The notes under the pieces: generated by a model | What the model saw: the letters and a program-made list of their open reading frames with translations, nothing else | Databases searched by the model: none | Told to the model about the DNA's origin: nothing | Source: Chthoniobacterales bacterium | GTDB taxonomy: Bacteria > Verrucomicrobiota > Verrucomicrobiia > Chthoniobacterales > UBA10450 | Direction of reading: 5' to 3' | DNA: 64,000 bases | NCBI GenBank assembly: GCA_025935755.1 | Contig: JAICUQ010000001.1 | Coordinates: 1-64,000 of the forward strand | Part shown: piece by piece, positions 1 to 10,814 of the stretch | Numbering within the stretch: position 1 is the first letter of the stretch | Layout of the letters: every line of letters starts with the position of its first letter | Position numbers and translations under genes: made by a program

Positions 1-135
1 CCTTCTTCCCGCCGGGAAACCCCGCGAATACAGGGGGCATTCGCTCAATTAAACCGGTTTATGATGATGATTCGGAAAATTGTTACGAACTTCTCTCCGG
101 ATATTTCGGATAAGCATCGTGGAAAGACCAAATAT

Positions 136-1320
136 ATGAAAACCATAACCACCTCTATTCACTCAACATTTGCGATTATCTGCCTAACGATATTAGCAAC
201 TACTGTAAACGCCGATCCGGGCGATGTATTCGTGTCAATCTCTATCAGCAACACAATCTATAAGTTTCATCCCGATGGCACGGGTGGAACGGTCTTCGCT
301 AGCACACCAGGAAATGCTGGCGGGCTTGCCTTTGATACCGCCGGCAACCTTTTCTCCGGGGATGCGGACTACGGCAACATTTATAAAATTACTCCCGATG
401 GCACACCGAGCCTCTTTGCGAGCGGACTAAGTGAACCTTACGGGCTTACTTTTGACAATGCGGGCAACCTATTCGCTGCAGATCTCATTGGCGGAAAAAT
501 CTATAAATATGCTCCGAATGGTACGCCAAGTATCTTCGCTACCGGATTGAACAACCCTACGGCGTTGGCTGTTGACGGTATGGGCAATCTGTTAGTCGTA
601 GAGTACCTGAGCGGGATAATCTACAAATACACTCCAGGTGGAACGCAGAGCACTTTCGCGACGGGACCTATTTATTCTGTTGCGCTCAGTTTTGACAGCG
701 CCGGCAATCTGTTTGAGCCAGATTTCTTGGGCGGTACGATCGTTAAATATGATACCAATGGCATGCCGAGCACTTTCGCTACCGGGCTTAATAGCCCCGC
801 GGGACTGACCTTTGACGCTTCGGGCAACCTTTTCGTGGCAGAGCACTACAGCGGCATTATCTACAAGTTTGCTCCAAATAACGGGACACCGGCTCTTTTC
901 CTTAACGGACTAAACTACGCGACTTTCGTTGCAGTCCAGCCGCCAGCCGCCACACCTACGCCGACACCAACGCCAGCCTATACTGCGCAGATCCAGCAGC
1001 CAATTGATGCGAATCGATCGAGCGTGTTTAACGCTAACCGCGGTGTTATACCGGTGAAGTTTACTCTCACGTTAGACGGCGTGGCGACCTGCCAGTTGCC
1101 ACCGGCAACAATTGCCGTTACTCGCACCGATGGGGGAGTTATAGGTTTCGTCAACGAGTTGGTTTACGCCGGGAACGCTGACAGCGGTTCGAACTTCAGG
1201 ATCGATAGCTGCCAATACATTTACAACCTGAACTCACGCGCGCTCGGTGCCGGCATGTATCGCATCGATATCTTGATCGACAATCACATCGTAGGTAGCG
1301 CTACGTTTGAGTTGAGGTAG
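136..1320 (+). CDS. Secreted NHL/SMP-30-type beta-propeller protein with PxKF-like C-terminal domain
   Basis: A 394-residue exported protein. The ATG at 136 begins a clean Sec signal peptide (hydrophobic stretch, then NADPGD). An upstream in-frame ATG at 61 would bury that signal behind 25 residues, so 136 is preferred; GGAAAG lies just upstream. The body holds about six repeats of roughly 38 residues with the pattern AGNLFxAD...GxIYKxxPxGTxSxFATGLxxPxGL, typical of NHL/SMP-30-like six-bladed propellers. A Thr-Pro linker (PTPTPTP, about residue 295) leads to a beta-rich domain carrying VIPVKFTL, resembling the PxKF domain of bacterial surface proteins. Likely periplasmic or extracellular and perhaps ligand binding. 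No enzymatic residues can be assigned. It stands alone on the plus strand. Confidence 0.8.
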   Translation: MKTITTSIHSTFAIICLTILATTVNADPGDVFVSISISNTIYKFHPDGTGGTVFASTPGNAGGLAFDTAGNLFSGDADYGNIYKITPDGTPSLFASGLSEPYGLTFDNAGNLFAADLIGGKIYKYAPNGTPSIFATGLNNPTALAVDGMGNLLVVEYLSGIIYKYTPGGTQSTFATGPIYSVALSFDSAGNLFEPDFLGGTIVKYDTNGMPSTFATGLNSPAGLTFDASGNLFVAEHYSGIIYKFAPNNGTPALFLNGLNYATFVAVQPPAATPTPTPTPAYTAQIQQPIDANRSSVFNANRGVIPVKFTLTLDGVATCQLPPATIAVTRTDGGVIGFVNELVYAGNADSGSNFRIDSCQYIYNLNSRALGAGMYRIDILIDNHIVGSATFELR

Positions 1321-1677
1321 GCCAACTAACCGGTCAGGAAAATTGTAGGGCGTCCGCCGCGGCGGACGCCAATCCTCCGGGACAGTGTCTCATAGAGACG
1401 CTCTACAAGTCCAGACATTAGAATGCGTGAAATGCTTGCGAGCCGCAGTCGCACCGGGAGTAATTCAGGTTCGAGTCAGGGCGTTGAAGCGAGCCGTTTC
1501 CGAACAAGCAAGGATGCATGTTCGACCCGACAGGCAGGATGCCTGTGTTACACTCGGCATCGGAATCCGTGTTATCCGCGTGATCCGTAGTCGCGCCGAA
1601 GTAACTCAGGCTTCCAGCCTGATCAGTCGCGCAAGCTTCCCAGCTTGCGCCCCGTGCACAGGCAGGGATGCCTGCCG
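1321..1677. repeat. Intergenic region with palindromic (BIME-like) elements
   Basis: This gene-free stretch between the convergent propeller gene and ligA is built of short inverted repeats. At 1345-1406 the ends GTAGGGCG and CGCTCTAC pair and enclose the perfect palindrome GGCGTCC-GCCGCGGC-GGACGCC (1349-1370) and a second hairpin containing GTCTCATAGAGAC. Further hairpins follow: GCAAGCTTCCCAGCTTGC near 1630-1648 and GGCAGGGATGCCTGCC near 1661-1676, the latter touching the ligA stop codon. The first unit recurs at 41611-41665. No convincing ORF is present. Confidence 0.7.
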
Positions 1678-3974
<2,297 letters not shown>

Positions 3975-4007
3975 ATTACGTGAAACAGCGGTTATGCATA
4001 ACGAATC

Positions 4008-5792
4008 GTGAAACCCGGTGAGCGCATCCTCGGGGTTGAAGGCGGCGGAACTAAAACCGCCTGGGCACTTGTCGAAACTGTCGCGAGTGCGTCCGGCACC
4101 GAGTTTTGCATTGTCGATCAAGGGAGACTGCCACCATCGAATTTTCGTCTCACCAAGCCCGAGCGTCTGCGAGCCATTTTTGCTGAATTGCCGAAGGAGA
4201 TCGATCGGGCGGGAGTTTTCCTGGCCGGTTGCAGAACCGGGGAGGACCGTCGCGTCCTTAGAGAAGCGTGTCTCGAGATCTGGCCGAAAGCCAAAATCGT
4301 CACCGGCAGCGATCGCCAGTCGGGATTAGCCGCGGCGCTTGATCACGCCGACGGGATTGTTGTAAACGCGGGAAGCGGATCATCGGTAACCGGCCGTCGC
4401 GGCGACAAAATCGAACGAGCCGGCGGATGGGGCCACATCCTGGGCGATGCCGGCGGCGGTTATTCTCTTTCCGTACAGGCGCTCCGCCTGGTTCTGCGCG
4501 AATACGATTTGCATCGCATCGAGTTGGATTTCACCGCGAAAATTCTGCACGCCCTTTCGTTGAACAACTTCGATGAGCTGGTTCGCTGGGTGCAAACAGC
4601 GGATAAAATGGAGATCGCAATGCTTGCTCCAGTTGTGTTCGAGACGGCCGCTGCCGGCGGCGCGCCGATGATGGAAATCATCGAAGAAGGCGCAGGCGTG
4701 CTATGCGAATACACCGAAGCCGTTGCTGACCGTCTGCACCTGCTCGCACCGAAAGTCGTCCTTATCGGTGGCCTGTTCTATCGCGATTCGATTTACACCC
4801 ACGCATTCCGGAGACGCCTGAAAAAGAATCTTCCTGACGCCCGCATAACGACCGCCGAGCGAGCGCCTGAACTCGGGGCTGCCTGGCTTGCCGTTGAACC
4901 GCACGATCACGCGGCATTTCATTCCAAGCCGTCTCAAATCGAAATCAACGGTTTGGCTGCCGCGCTCACGGAAAAACGCAATCCTCGCTCGGAAAACCTG
5001 GAAAAAATGAGTGCACAACAATTGGTTGAATTGTTTGTGCGCGAAGAAAAGTTCGTTCATGACGCATTGTCTGCTGCTGCGGCTGATCTTGCGTGCGCAA
5101 TTGAAATCGTCACTGAATCGATGCGCAACGGTGGGCATTTGTTCTATGTAGGCGCCGGCAGCAGCGGACGCATCGGGGTGCTGGATGCGAGCGAGATCCC
5201 GCCCACGTTCGGCGCGCCGCCTCACCTTGTGCAAGGCATCATCGCCGGCGGAGTCACGGCGTTGCACCGCAGTGTTGAAGGCGCGGAAGATGAAGAGAGC
5301 GCCGGCGCACTTGCTTTGGATGAGCGAGGCTTGAACTCCGCTGATGTGGTAATTGGAATTACCGCCAGCGGGCGGACGCCCTTTGTGCTCGGCGCGCTTG
5401 CCCGGGCAAAGTCGTTAGGCGCCAAAACGATTCTGCTTAGTTGTAATCCGGCTGTAGCCGTCACCGGGCATGGCGGCAGGCCGGAGTCAACGCCCCCTAC
5501 CTGCGACCTGTTGATCACACTGGCGGTCGGCCCGGAAATCCTGGCTGGCTCGACGCGGTTGAAAGCCGGAACTGCAACAAAGATCGCGCTAAACGCGATC
5601 AGCACCGGCGCAATGATCGGGCTCGGGAAAGTGCGCGGCAATCTCATGATCGACCTGCGCACGACCAGCACGAAATTGCGCGATCGTGCGGTGCGAATCG
5701 TGGCCGAGGTCACGCAACGTGATTACGAATCTGCTCGCAGCCTGCTCGAAGCGAGCGACTGGAACTTGCGCGCAGCGCTGGAGAAATCTTAA
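4008..5792 (+). CDS. murQ: Bifunctional BadF/BadG-type amino-sugar kinase fused to N-acetylmuramic acid 6-phosphate etherase (MurQ)
   Basis: A 594-residue fusion. Residues 1-about 300 form a BadF/BadG/BcrA-type ATPase/sugar kinase (GVEGGGTKTAWAL phosphate-1 motif, NAGSGSSVTG, GGWGHILGDAGGGY), the family that includes GlcNAc and MurNAc kinases. Residues about 330-594 are a complete MurQ etherase with SIS fold (GAGSSGRIGVLDASEIPPTF, EGAEDEE, GITASGRTPFV, TSTKLRDRA). Inferred role: phosphorylate recovered MurNAc and/or GlcNAc, then cleave the lactyl ether of MurNAc-6-P to GlcNAc-6-P and D-lactate, so both steps of cell-wall sugar recycling would sit on one chain. The start is GTG; family alignment at GVEGGGTKT supports it. 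Divergent from ligA. Substrate preference of the kinase half cannot be read from the sequence. Confidence 0.9.
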   Translation: MKPGERILGVEGGGTKTAWALVETVASASGTEFCIVDQGRLPPSNFRLTKPERLRAIFAELPKEIDRAGVFLAGCRTGEDRRVLREACLEIWPKAKIVTGSDRQSGLAAALDHADGIVVNAGSGSSVTGRRGDKIERAGGWGHILGDAGGGYSLSVQALRLVLREYDLHRIELDFTAKILHALSLNNFDELVRWVQTADKMEIAMLAPVVFETAAAGGAPMMEIIEEGAGVLCEYTEAVADRLHLLAPKVVLIGGLFYRDSIYTHAFRRRLKKNLPDARITTAERAPELGAAWLAVEPHDHAAFHSKPSQIEINGLAAALTEKRNPRSENLEKMSAQQLVELFVREEKFVHDALSAAAADLACAIEIVTESMRNGGHLFYVGAGSSGRIGVLDASEIPPTFGAPPHLVQGIIAGGVTALHRSVEGAEDEESAGALALDERGLNSADVVIGITASGRTPFVLGALARAKSLGAKTILLSCNPAVAVTGHGGRPESTPPTCDLLITLAVGPEILAGSTRLKAGTATKIALNAISTGAMIGLGKVRGNLMIDLRTTSTKLRDRAVRIVAEVTQRDYESARSLLEASDWNLRAALEKS

Positions 5793-5868
5793 AAATTTCT
5801 GCAACGCATAAGCGCAGCCGAAGTAGCTCGTGCGAAGATACGTATGTTTAACCGAAAGGAACAATCCT

Positions 5869-6018
5869 ATGCTCTGGACAATATTTGTTATTCTGCTGGT
5901 GCTGTGGCTGGTTGGATTAGTCAGCTCGTACACGCTGGGCGGGTTCATTCACATCCTGCTCGTGATCGCGATCGTGGTGCTGATTATCCAATTGATCTCA
6001 GGACGACGCGCATTATAA
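5869..6018 (+). CDS. Small lmo0937-family membrane protein
   Basis: A 49-residue, almost wholly hydrophobic protein (MLWTIFVILLVLWLVGL...GGFIHILLVIAIVVLIIQLI) with two membrane segments separated by SSYTLGG and a basic end (GRRAL). This matches the widespread lmo0937/DUF5670 family of small membrane proteins of unknown function. A clear Shine-Dalgarno (GAAAGGA, 5855-5861) fixes the ATG at 5869 and excludes the longer upstream starts. It ends 10 bp before the DUF3185 gene, so the two are probably co-transcribed; small membrane proteins of this sort are often stress associated, though nothing here shows regulation. Confidence 0.85.
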   Translation: MLWTIFVILLVLWLVGLVSSYTLGGFIHILLVIAIVVLIIQLISGRRAL

Positions 6019-6028
6019 CGTCGAACCG

Positions 6029-6250
6029 ATGAAACCTGCCGGAATTATCGGCATCATTCTTATCGTTGTCGGCATTATTGCGCTGGTGTGGGGCGGGATC
6101 ACGTACACGAAGCGGGAAAAGGTGTTGGATCTCGGCCCCATTCAGGCGACTGCTGAGAAACAGAAGACCATCCCGTTTCCTCCTGTGTTGGGCGGGATTT
6201 GCCTGGTTGGGGGAATCGTGCTGGTGATCGTCGGCAACCGTTCAACCTAA
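6029..6250 (+). CDS. DUF3185 family small membrane protein
   Basis: A 73-residue membrane protein with two transmembrane helices (MKPAGIIGIILIVVGIIALVWGG and PPVLGGICLVGGIVLVIVG) flanking a soluble stretch containing YTKREKVLDLGPIQ. These features are characteristic of DUF3185, a small inner-membrane family without known function. It follows the lmo0937-like gene by 10 bp in the same direction and probably shares its transcript. Family recognition is confident; function is unknown. Confidence 0.8.
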   Translation: MKPAGIIGIILIVVGIIALVWGGITYTKREKVLDLGPIQATAEKQKTIPFPPVLGGICLVGGIVLVIVGNRST

Positions 6251-6300
6251 CGACTGTTCGCAATTGCTGTAGCGGCAGCCAGTAACCAGTTCGAATTTGA

Positions 6301-6487
6301 GTAGGGCGGGCAGTCCTCTGCCCGCCGCTTGCTATTGATCGAAACCGGCGCCCATAGAGTGACGCCCCTGCCGCGACAGAGCGCAGTAACTGGATTCACC
6401 CGCCTGGTTCAAGACCGCGTCTGTAGCCGCCTCGCTCAGCGAGGCGGTCAGCTTCTACCCATCACGGCGACAGAGCGCCGTGGCTAC
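6301..6487. repeat. Cluster of REP/BIME-like palindromes
   Basis: Three hairpins in a row: GTAGGGCGGGCAGTCCTCTG closing with CCCGCCGC (6301-6328), GTAGCCGCCTCGCTCAGCGA continuing GGCGGTC (6423-6449), and CGGCGACAGAGCGCCGTGGC (6475-6494). The last one reaches the stop codon of the minus-strand HtrA gene. Similar hairpins occur near 14300 and 41611. They lie between convergent genes, where REP-like sequences are commonly found. Confidence 0.65.
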
Positions 6488-6489
6488 AT

Positions 6490-7962
6490 TCAGCTGCCGG
6501 CTTTTAGTACCGCAAAAGTTTTGCTGCCTTTGCGATCGAGATACAAAAGCACGCCGCGTTTTGGATCGGCCTTGTTGAGGGCGTCACGGAAGGATTGCAC
6601 GTTCGTGACCGGTTTCCCGTCTACCTCGTTGATCACGTCTTCGCGTTCAATGCCCTGAGCAGAGGCGATGCTGTTGTCTTCAACGTCGGTCACAATCACT
6701 CCCTGCGTTTGCGCTAAATGCAGGCGGTCGGCGACATCTTTCGTTAACTCCTGCACCTGTAACCCGAATTTCCCCAGGTCCTGCTCCGGTTTGGTTGCGC
6801 TCGGTTGCGGCGGCTGATTCGACGCGCGCGTAATTTCCTCCGGCAATTCGCCAGTTTTCACAGGCACTTTGATCGCCTGGCCTTTGCGCCACACAGTGAG
6901 CTCCACATTCTGACCCACTTTCTTTTTCAAAATCTCATGCTGCAATTGCGAATCGGACGTGACCGCACTCCCATCGACGTGGGTGATCACATCGAATGGC
7001 CGCAGGTTGCTTTTCGAAGCAGGGGCATCCGCTTCGATGGTGCGTACCACGACCCCTTTGTCTGCGCCTTTGAACAACTCCCGGATGGATGGATCATCGC
7101 CGAGCGTTTCGATCCGAATGCCCAGCCAGGGACGTACAATTTTGCGGCCGGCGATCAGTTCGCCTCCAATGTCTTTGGCCATATTGATAGGAATGGCAAA
7201 ACCCAGGCCCCGATTCATTCCATTGATCAGCGTGTTCATGCCAATCACTTTGCCGTCGATGTCGCACAGCGGTCCGCCGCTATTTCCCGGATTAATCGAC
7301 GCATCGGTCTGTATATAATCCGAGATGGAATAGCCGCCGGTCTGAAGCAATTTGCTTCGGCCCTTTCCACTAACCACTCCGTAAGTAAATGTGTAATCCA
7401 GCTTGAACGGCGCACCGATCGCGAACGCAAATTGTCCCACGCGCACTGTATCGCTGTTGCCAAGCTGAACGACCGGCAAATCTTTTCCCTCAATTTTGAT
7501 GACCGCGATATCTGTCCTCTCGTCGGCACCGACCACTCGCGCTGGAAATTCGCGGCCGTCTTGCAGTTTCACGTCGATTTTGTCTGCGTCCTCGATCACG
7601 TGCACATTCGTGAAAATGTACCCATCGGGCCGCACGATGAATCCTGAGCCTTCAGTTTGAACCGATCGAGGCGCACCGGGATTTTTACGCGGTTTGTTGT
7701 CATCCGGCGGCCCTTGAAAGAACAGATCGTCGAGTGGCGAGCTGTCGCTGACTTCGCTTTTCTTGGAAGTCTCGATGATCACAACACCCGGAGCGACGGT
7801 TTCAAAGACTTTTGCGAACGCGTTATTCAATTGATGAACCACATCCTTGCCTGCTTCAGCCGCCGATGGATTCAGAGGACTTGCACCGCTGGGCACAACC
7901 TCAGGCTGCGCCGCAAACGAAGTACTCAGCGCAACGCAGAGGGCGAAAATGGACAAACGCAT
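6490..7962 (-). CDS. HtrA/DegP-like periplasmic serine protease with two PDZ domains
   Basis: A 490-residue trypsin-like protease and probable periplasmic quality-control enzyme. The start at 7962 gives a signal peptide (MRLSIFALCVALSTSFAA); the frame stays open upstream but that extension reads as non-coding. The catalytic triad is visible: His121 in TNVHVIED, Asp151 in TDIAVIK and Ser228 in GNSGGPL. Two PDZ domains follow (RPWLGIRIETL about residue 275 and FGLQVQELTKDVADRL about 400). Divergently arranged with the ankyrin-L,D-transpeptidase gene, leaving 175 bp for both promoters. Gene symbol withheld because DegP, DegQ and MucD types cannot be separated here. Confidence 0.93.
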   Translation of the reverse strand: MRLSIFALCVALSTSFAAQPEVVPSGASPLNPSAAEAGKDVVHQLNNAFAKVFETVAPGVVIIETSKKSEVSDSSPLDDLFFQGPPDDNKPRKNPGAPRSVQTEGSGFIVRPDGYIFTNVHVIEDADKIDVKLQDGREFPARVVGADERTDIAVIKIEGKDLPVVQLGNSDTVRVGQFAFAIGAPFKLDYTFTYGVVSGKGRSKLLQTGGYSISDYIQTDASINPGNSGGPLCDIDGKVIGMNTLINGMNRGLGFAIPINMAKDIGGELIAGRKIVRPWLGIRIETLGDDPSIRELFKGADKGVVVRTIEADAPASKSNLRPFDVITHVDGSAVTSDSQLQHEILKKKVGQNVELTVWRKGQAIKVPVKTGELPEEITRASNQPPQPSATKPEQDLGKFGLQVQELTKDVADRLHLAQTQGVIVTDVEDNSIASAQGIEREDVINEVDGKPVTNVQSFRDALNKADPKRGVLLYLDRKGSKTFAVLKAGS

Positions 7963-8137
7963 AGGTTGGAATTTTGACAGTGGCCAACATGCAACGTTCA
8001 ACTCACGCCGTCCAATTACGCTTCCTCCAATCGAAACCGCCCAGTGGCCTCCTGACTCAAGGACGAACTCGCAGTCCCCCCGCAGTCGTGCCAAATTCCT
8101 TGACGAAAATCGTATAATCGGCGGCCCAGCCTTCAAA

Positions 8138-9433
8138 ATGCGCACCCTCCACAGGCGATTCTTCCTGCAAGCAGGCTTTGCAGCGCTCGTTTTGATTTTT
8201 CTGTGGGCAATCGTCATCGGGCCGGAGCCGACGTCGCGCATCACCATTTCCCCGGACGACCTCGTGCGCGCTGTTACGATTCAGCGCGATTCGCTTATCG
8301 ATTTATGTTTGATGGAACGCGTGGATCCAAACGGGCGCGATGCACAGGGCCGCACGCCATTGTTGATCGCCACGTCACAACAGGATTCGAAAACCGCCCG
8401 CCGGCTGCTCGATGCCGGAGCGGCGGTTGATCTCGCCGATAAAAAAGGATTTACGCCAGTGATGGCAGCAGCAATGCATGGAGATCCGGAGATGTTCCAG
8501 TTGCTCGTGGCGCGCTCAACAGATTTACATCCGGAAAAACCATGTGCCGACGGTCAAGACCTTCTGAGCTTTGCGCTCGATGGCGGACATCCGGAGATCA
8601 TCAAAACAGTGGAGCAGCGTTTGCCGATGATGCCGGATTGGACAAACAGCACGCGGCGCGCTTTGTCCAGGGCGCTGCAAGCCGGGAAAAACGACGAAGT
8701 GCGGTTGCTCCTCAGCAAGAGCTCGACGCCTCCCACGCCCGAAGGCAAGGACGTGCCGTTTCTCGCGTACGCAATCGCGAGCAGCAATCTGTCTCTGTTT
8801 ACGACTCTCTTGAATTGCGGAGCAGATCCCAACACGGTTCTGCCATCCCGTTGTGACAAGGATTTCCTGGCGATGCTCCCGAATGGATTGCGCAGTTACA
8901 TCCAGGAAGACCGCGGCGTAACCATGCTGATGCTTGCCTCGGGCCTGGGCCAGATCGATTACCTGAAGACCCTGATCGACGGGGGAGCGAATCGGACGCG
9001 CCTGACGACCAGGAATAAAATGTCGGCGCTGGATGTCGCCGCGGAGACCGGCCACTGGCGATCGGCGCAAATTCTTCTAGGCGGCGGACCGGCGCCCGAC
9101 AAGTTGCGAGTCGAGATTTCGTTGGCAATGCAAAAGGTTGCCCTCGTCAGGGACGGTGTTCCGATTTATCAGTCGCGATGCTCTACCGGTCGGGCAGGAT
9201 ATTCCACGAAGCGCGGCGAGTTTGTCATCACCAATAAGGAACGGAATCATCGTTCCACGATTTACCATGTCGAGATGCCGTATTTCATGCGCTTAAGCTG
9301 TCTCGATTTTGGCATGCACGCCGGTCATGTGCCTAACTACCCGGCGTCGCACGGTTGCATCCGCCTGCCGGAAGACACCGCGCGCAAATTCTTCTCCGAA
9401 ATTCCAGTCGGCACTGTCGTAACCGTCCAGTAG
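8138..9433 (+). CDS. Membrane-anchored ankyrin-repeat L,D-transpeptidase (YkuD) fusion
   Basis: A 431-residue protein. The ATG at 8138 opens an N-terminal membrane anchor or uncleaved signal (RRFFLQAGFAALVLIFLWAIVI). Residues about 45-310 contain ankyrin repeats (GRTPLLIATSQQDSKTARRLL, DAGAAVDLADKKGFTPVMAAA, later GVTMLMLASGLGQIDYLKTL and NKMSALDVAAETGHWRSAQIL). The C-terminal ~110 residues form a YkuD L,D-transpeptidase with the catalytic signature SHGCIRLP (Cys407) and its upstream His (HRSTIYHVEMPYFMRL). YkuD enzymes crosslink peptidoglycan stems 3-3 or attach proteins to them; the ankyrin part suggests a partner-binding platform in the periplasm. A perfect TATAAT is at 8113-8118, but no good -35 stands at normal spacing. 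Divergent from htrA. Confidence 0.9.
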   Translation: MRTLHRRFFLQAGFAALVLIFLWAIVIGPEPTSRITISPDDLVRAVTIQRDSLIDLCLMERVDPNGRDAQGRTPLLIATSQQDSKTARRLLDAGAAVDLADKKGFTPVMAAAMHGDPEMFQLLVARSTDLHPEKPCADGQDLLSFALDGGHPEIIKTVEQRLPMMPDWTNSTRRALSRALQAGKNDEVRLLLSKSSTPPTPEGKDVPFLAYAIASSNLSLFTTLLNCGADPNTVLPSRCDKDFLAMLPNGLRSYIQEDRGVTMLMLASGLGQIDYLKTLIDGGANRTRLTTRNKMSALDVAAETGHWRSAQILLGGGPAPDKLRVEISLAMQKVALVRDGVPIYQSRCSTGRAGYSTKRGEFVITNKERNHRSTIYHVEMPYFMRLSCLDFGMHAGHVPNYPASHGCIRLPEDTARKFFSEIPVGTVVTVQ

Positions 9434-9529
9434 GTAGCGCGGGCGTCTCGCTTGCGAATCGTACCAGCCGGAGCCATACGCTACTTTCTTGAATCCAAAC
9501 CCCACGTTTGCGCATCCTAATGGAACATC

Positions 9530-10231
9530 ATGCAAACAGATAATGTCGGCGCATCATCATTCCCGGTAACGCCTGAGCAACGGGCTTTTCCCACGAAGAT
9601 TTCGCCCGCAACATGCGCTGGACTGGCCATCTCGCTTTTCGCCATGGTCGCCATCCGCCAGCTGTTCGTGTTCTTTGTACCTGAAACCACGTTTATCTCA
9701 GCCCTTCTCAAAGAAGCGCTGATTTGGGTGAGCGCGCTGGCTCTCATTGTAATCGTTAGGCGAGGCGAACATTTGTCGTTGCGTTCCATCGGAATCGGCA
9801 CCGCGCGCTGGTGGAAATCCATCTTGTGGGGATTCATTATTGCGATCGTGTCAGCGCTCGTGGTCGGCGGGCTGGCTGCCGTTACCCATTACGGGCACGG
9901 TCCCGGCTCCGCCGCGTTCGAGAAACTGCCGCTTTGGTTGATCACCGCGATCGTTTTTCGCGCCGGAGTGGTGGAAGAATTATTCTATCGCGGCTACTCG
10001 ATCGAACGTTTGCGGTTGGTTGGTCTGGGCCGTTTCTGGTCGGTAGCGATTCCGCTGGTAATCTTTTCCCTTGGCCATTGGTCAGGCGGCGCGGCCAACA
10101 TTCTCATCGCGTTGGCCGCAGGCTTAATCCTGACGGGATTCTATCTATGGCGCCGCGACCTGGTCGCCAACATGATCGGGCACGGATTGGTAGATTTTGT
10201 CGCGAACGTTTTGCCTGCATTGTTTTCCTGA
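9530..10231 (+). CDS. CPBP family intramembrane glutamic protease (CAAX protease-like)
   Basis: A 233-residue polytopic membrane protein with about six hydrophobic segments. The CPBP/Abi signature is present: EELFYRGYSIERL (EExxxR-type motif, about residue 147), then FSLGHWSGG (FxxxH motif) and the final segment with GHGLVDFVAN. These residues form the active site of intramembrane CAAX-type proteases; bacterial members act in protein processing or in bacteriocin self-immunity, and the substrate here is unknown. It stands alone downstream of the L,D-transpeptidase gene. Confidence 0.9.
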   Translation: MQTDNVGASSFPVTPEQRAFPTKISPATCAGLAISLFAMVAIRQLFVFFVPETTFISALLKEALIWVSALALIVIVRRGEHLSLRSIGIGTARWWKSILWGFIIAIVSALVVGGLAAVTHYGHGPGSAAFEKLPLWLITAIVFRAGVVEELFYRGYSIERLRLVGLGRFWSVAIPLVIFSLGHWSGGAANILIALAAGLILTGFYLWRRDLVANMIGHGLVDFVANVLPALFS

Positions 10232-10234
10232 ACC

Positions 10235-10420
10235 GCTGCGTCCGGGAGCGACACTACCCGCGGGTGTAGGCGGCTCTCGATCCGCGCATGCAGGAGCCGT
10301 CGGGCCGTTCTTCGCTCGCCGTACCTTGGCAAAGCCGGCGCGATCACGAACAAACGGCGCTGCCGGTCCGATTCGCCTTGACTGACCAATCCGTCCTTGG
10401 CCAGCATGGCACCCCATGAA
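10235..10420 (-). pseudogene. Possible remnant of a MarR-like transcriptional regulator
   Basis: On the minus strand, the frame reads GAMLAKDGLVSQGESDRQRR then LFVIAPA, which resembles the winged-helix beta-hairpin of MarR regulators (KDGLVxRxxDxxDRR...VxLTPxG). Nothing matching the N-terminal helices is found upstream, where the Spy-like gene lies on the other strand, and the distal part is Arg-rich and unconvincing. It could be a decayed fragment. Chance resemblance is quite possible. Confidence 0.25.
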
Positions 10421-10814
10421 CTCAAGAAGAGATAAACTGAACGATTACATCCGGCTCAACGTGGTGGCGCTATGTTTCGGGATATCCGTGCTGATGGCAA
10501 CGACGTCATCCGCGCAACCGACGTCCGCGCACGAGCCATCCGGGCAACAGCAAAAAGCCAAGCTCGAGCAGATAGCGCAATACCTGAATCTCACGCCCCA
10601 ACAGAAGGACAAGATTCTGCCAATTCTGGCCGATGAGGCACCGAAGGTCCGGGCGATTAAAGAGGATCCTTCACTTTCAAGAATGCAACGAGCGCAACGG
10701 ATTAAGGCACTTCATCAGCAAAATGATCCACAGATGAAGGCAATTCTTTCACCTGAACAGTATCAAAAGCTGCAGGCGATGCGGCACAAGTCGATCTCCG
10801 ACGCTCTTCACTGA
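10416..10814 (+). CDS. Periplasmic Spy/CpxP-like LTxxQ protein
   Basis: A 132-residue exported protein: basic N-terminus, hydrophobic segment (VVALCFGISVLMATTSSAQ) and a likely signal peptidase site after SSAQP. The mature part is helical and charged, with LNLTPQQKDKILPIL and SPEQYQKLQAMR, resembling the LTxxQ motifs of Spy/CpxP-type periplasmic chaperones, which bind unfolded proteins. Short spacing between the two LTxxQ-like elements and total length fit the family. Isolated gene; no envelope-stress promoter can be read with confidence. Confidence 0.7.
   Translation: MNSRRDKLNDYIRLNVVALCFGISVLMATTSSAQPTSAHEPSGQQQKAKLEQIAQYLNLTPQQKDKILPILADEAPKVRAIKEDPSLSRMQRAQRIKALHQQNDPQMKAILSPEQYQKLQAMRHKSISDALH

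Noticed and set aside
8100-8118. TTGACG (8100) and TATAAT (8113) before the ankyrin-transpeptidase gene as a promoter
   Set aside because: The spacer is only 7 bp; the TATAAT may be real but without this -35.
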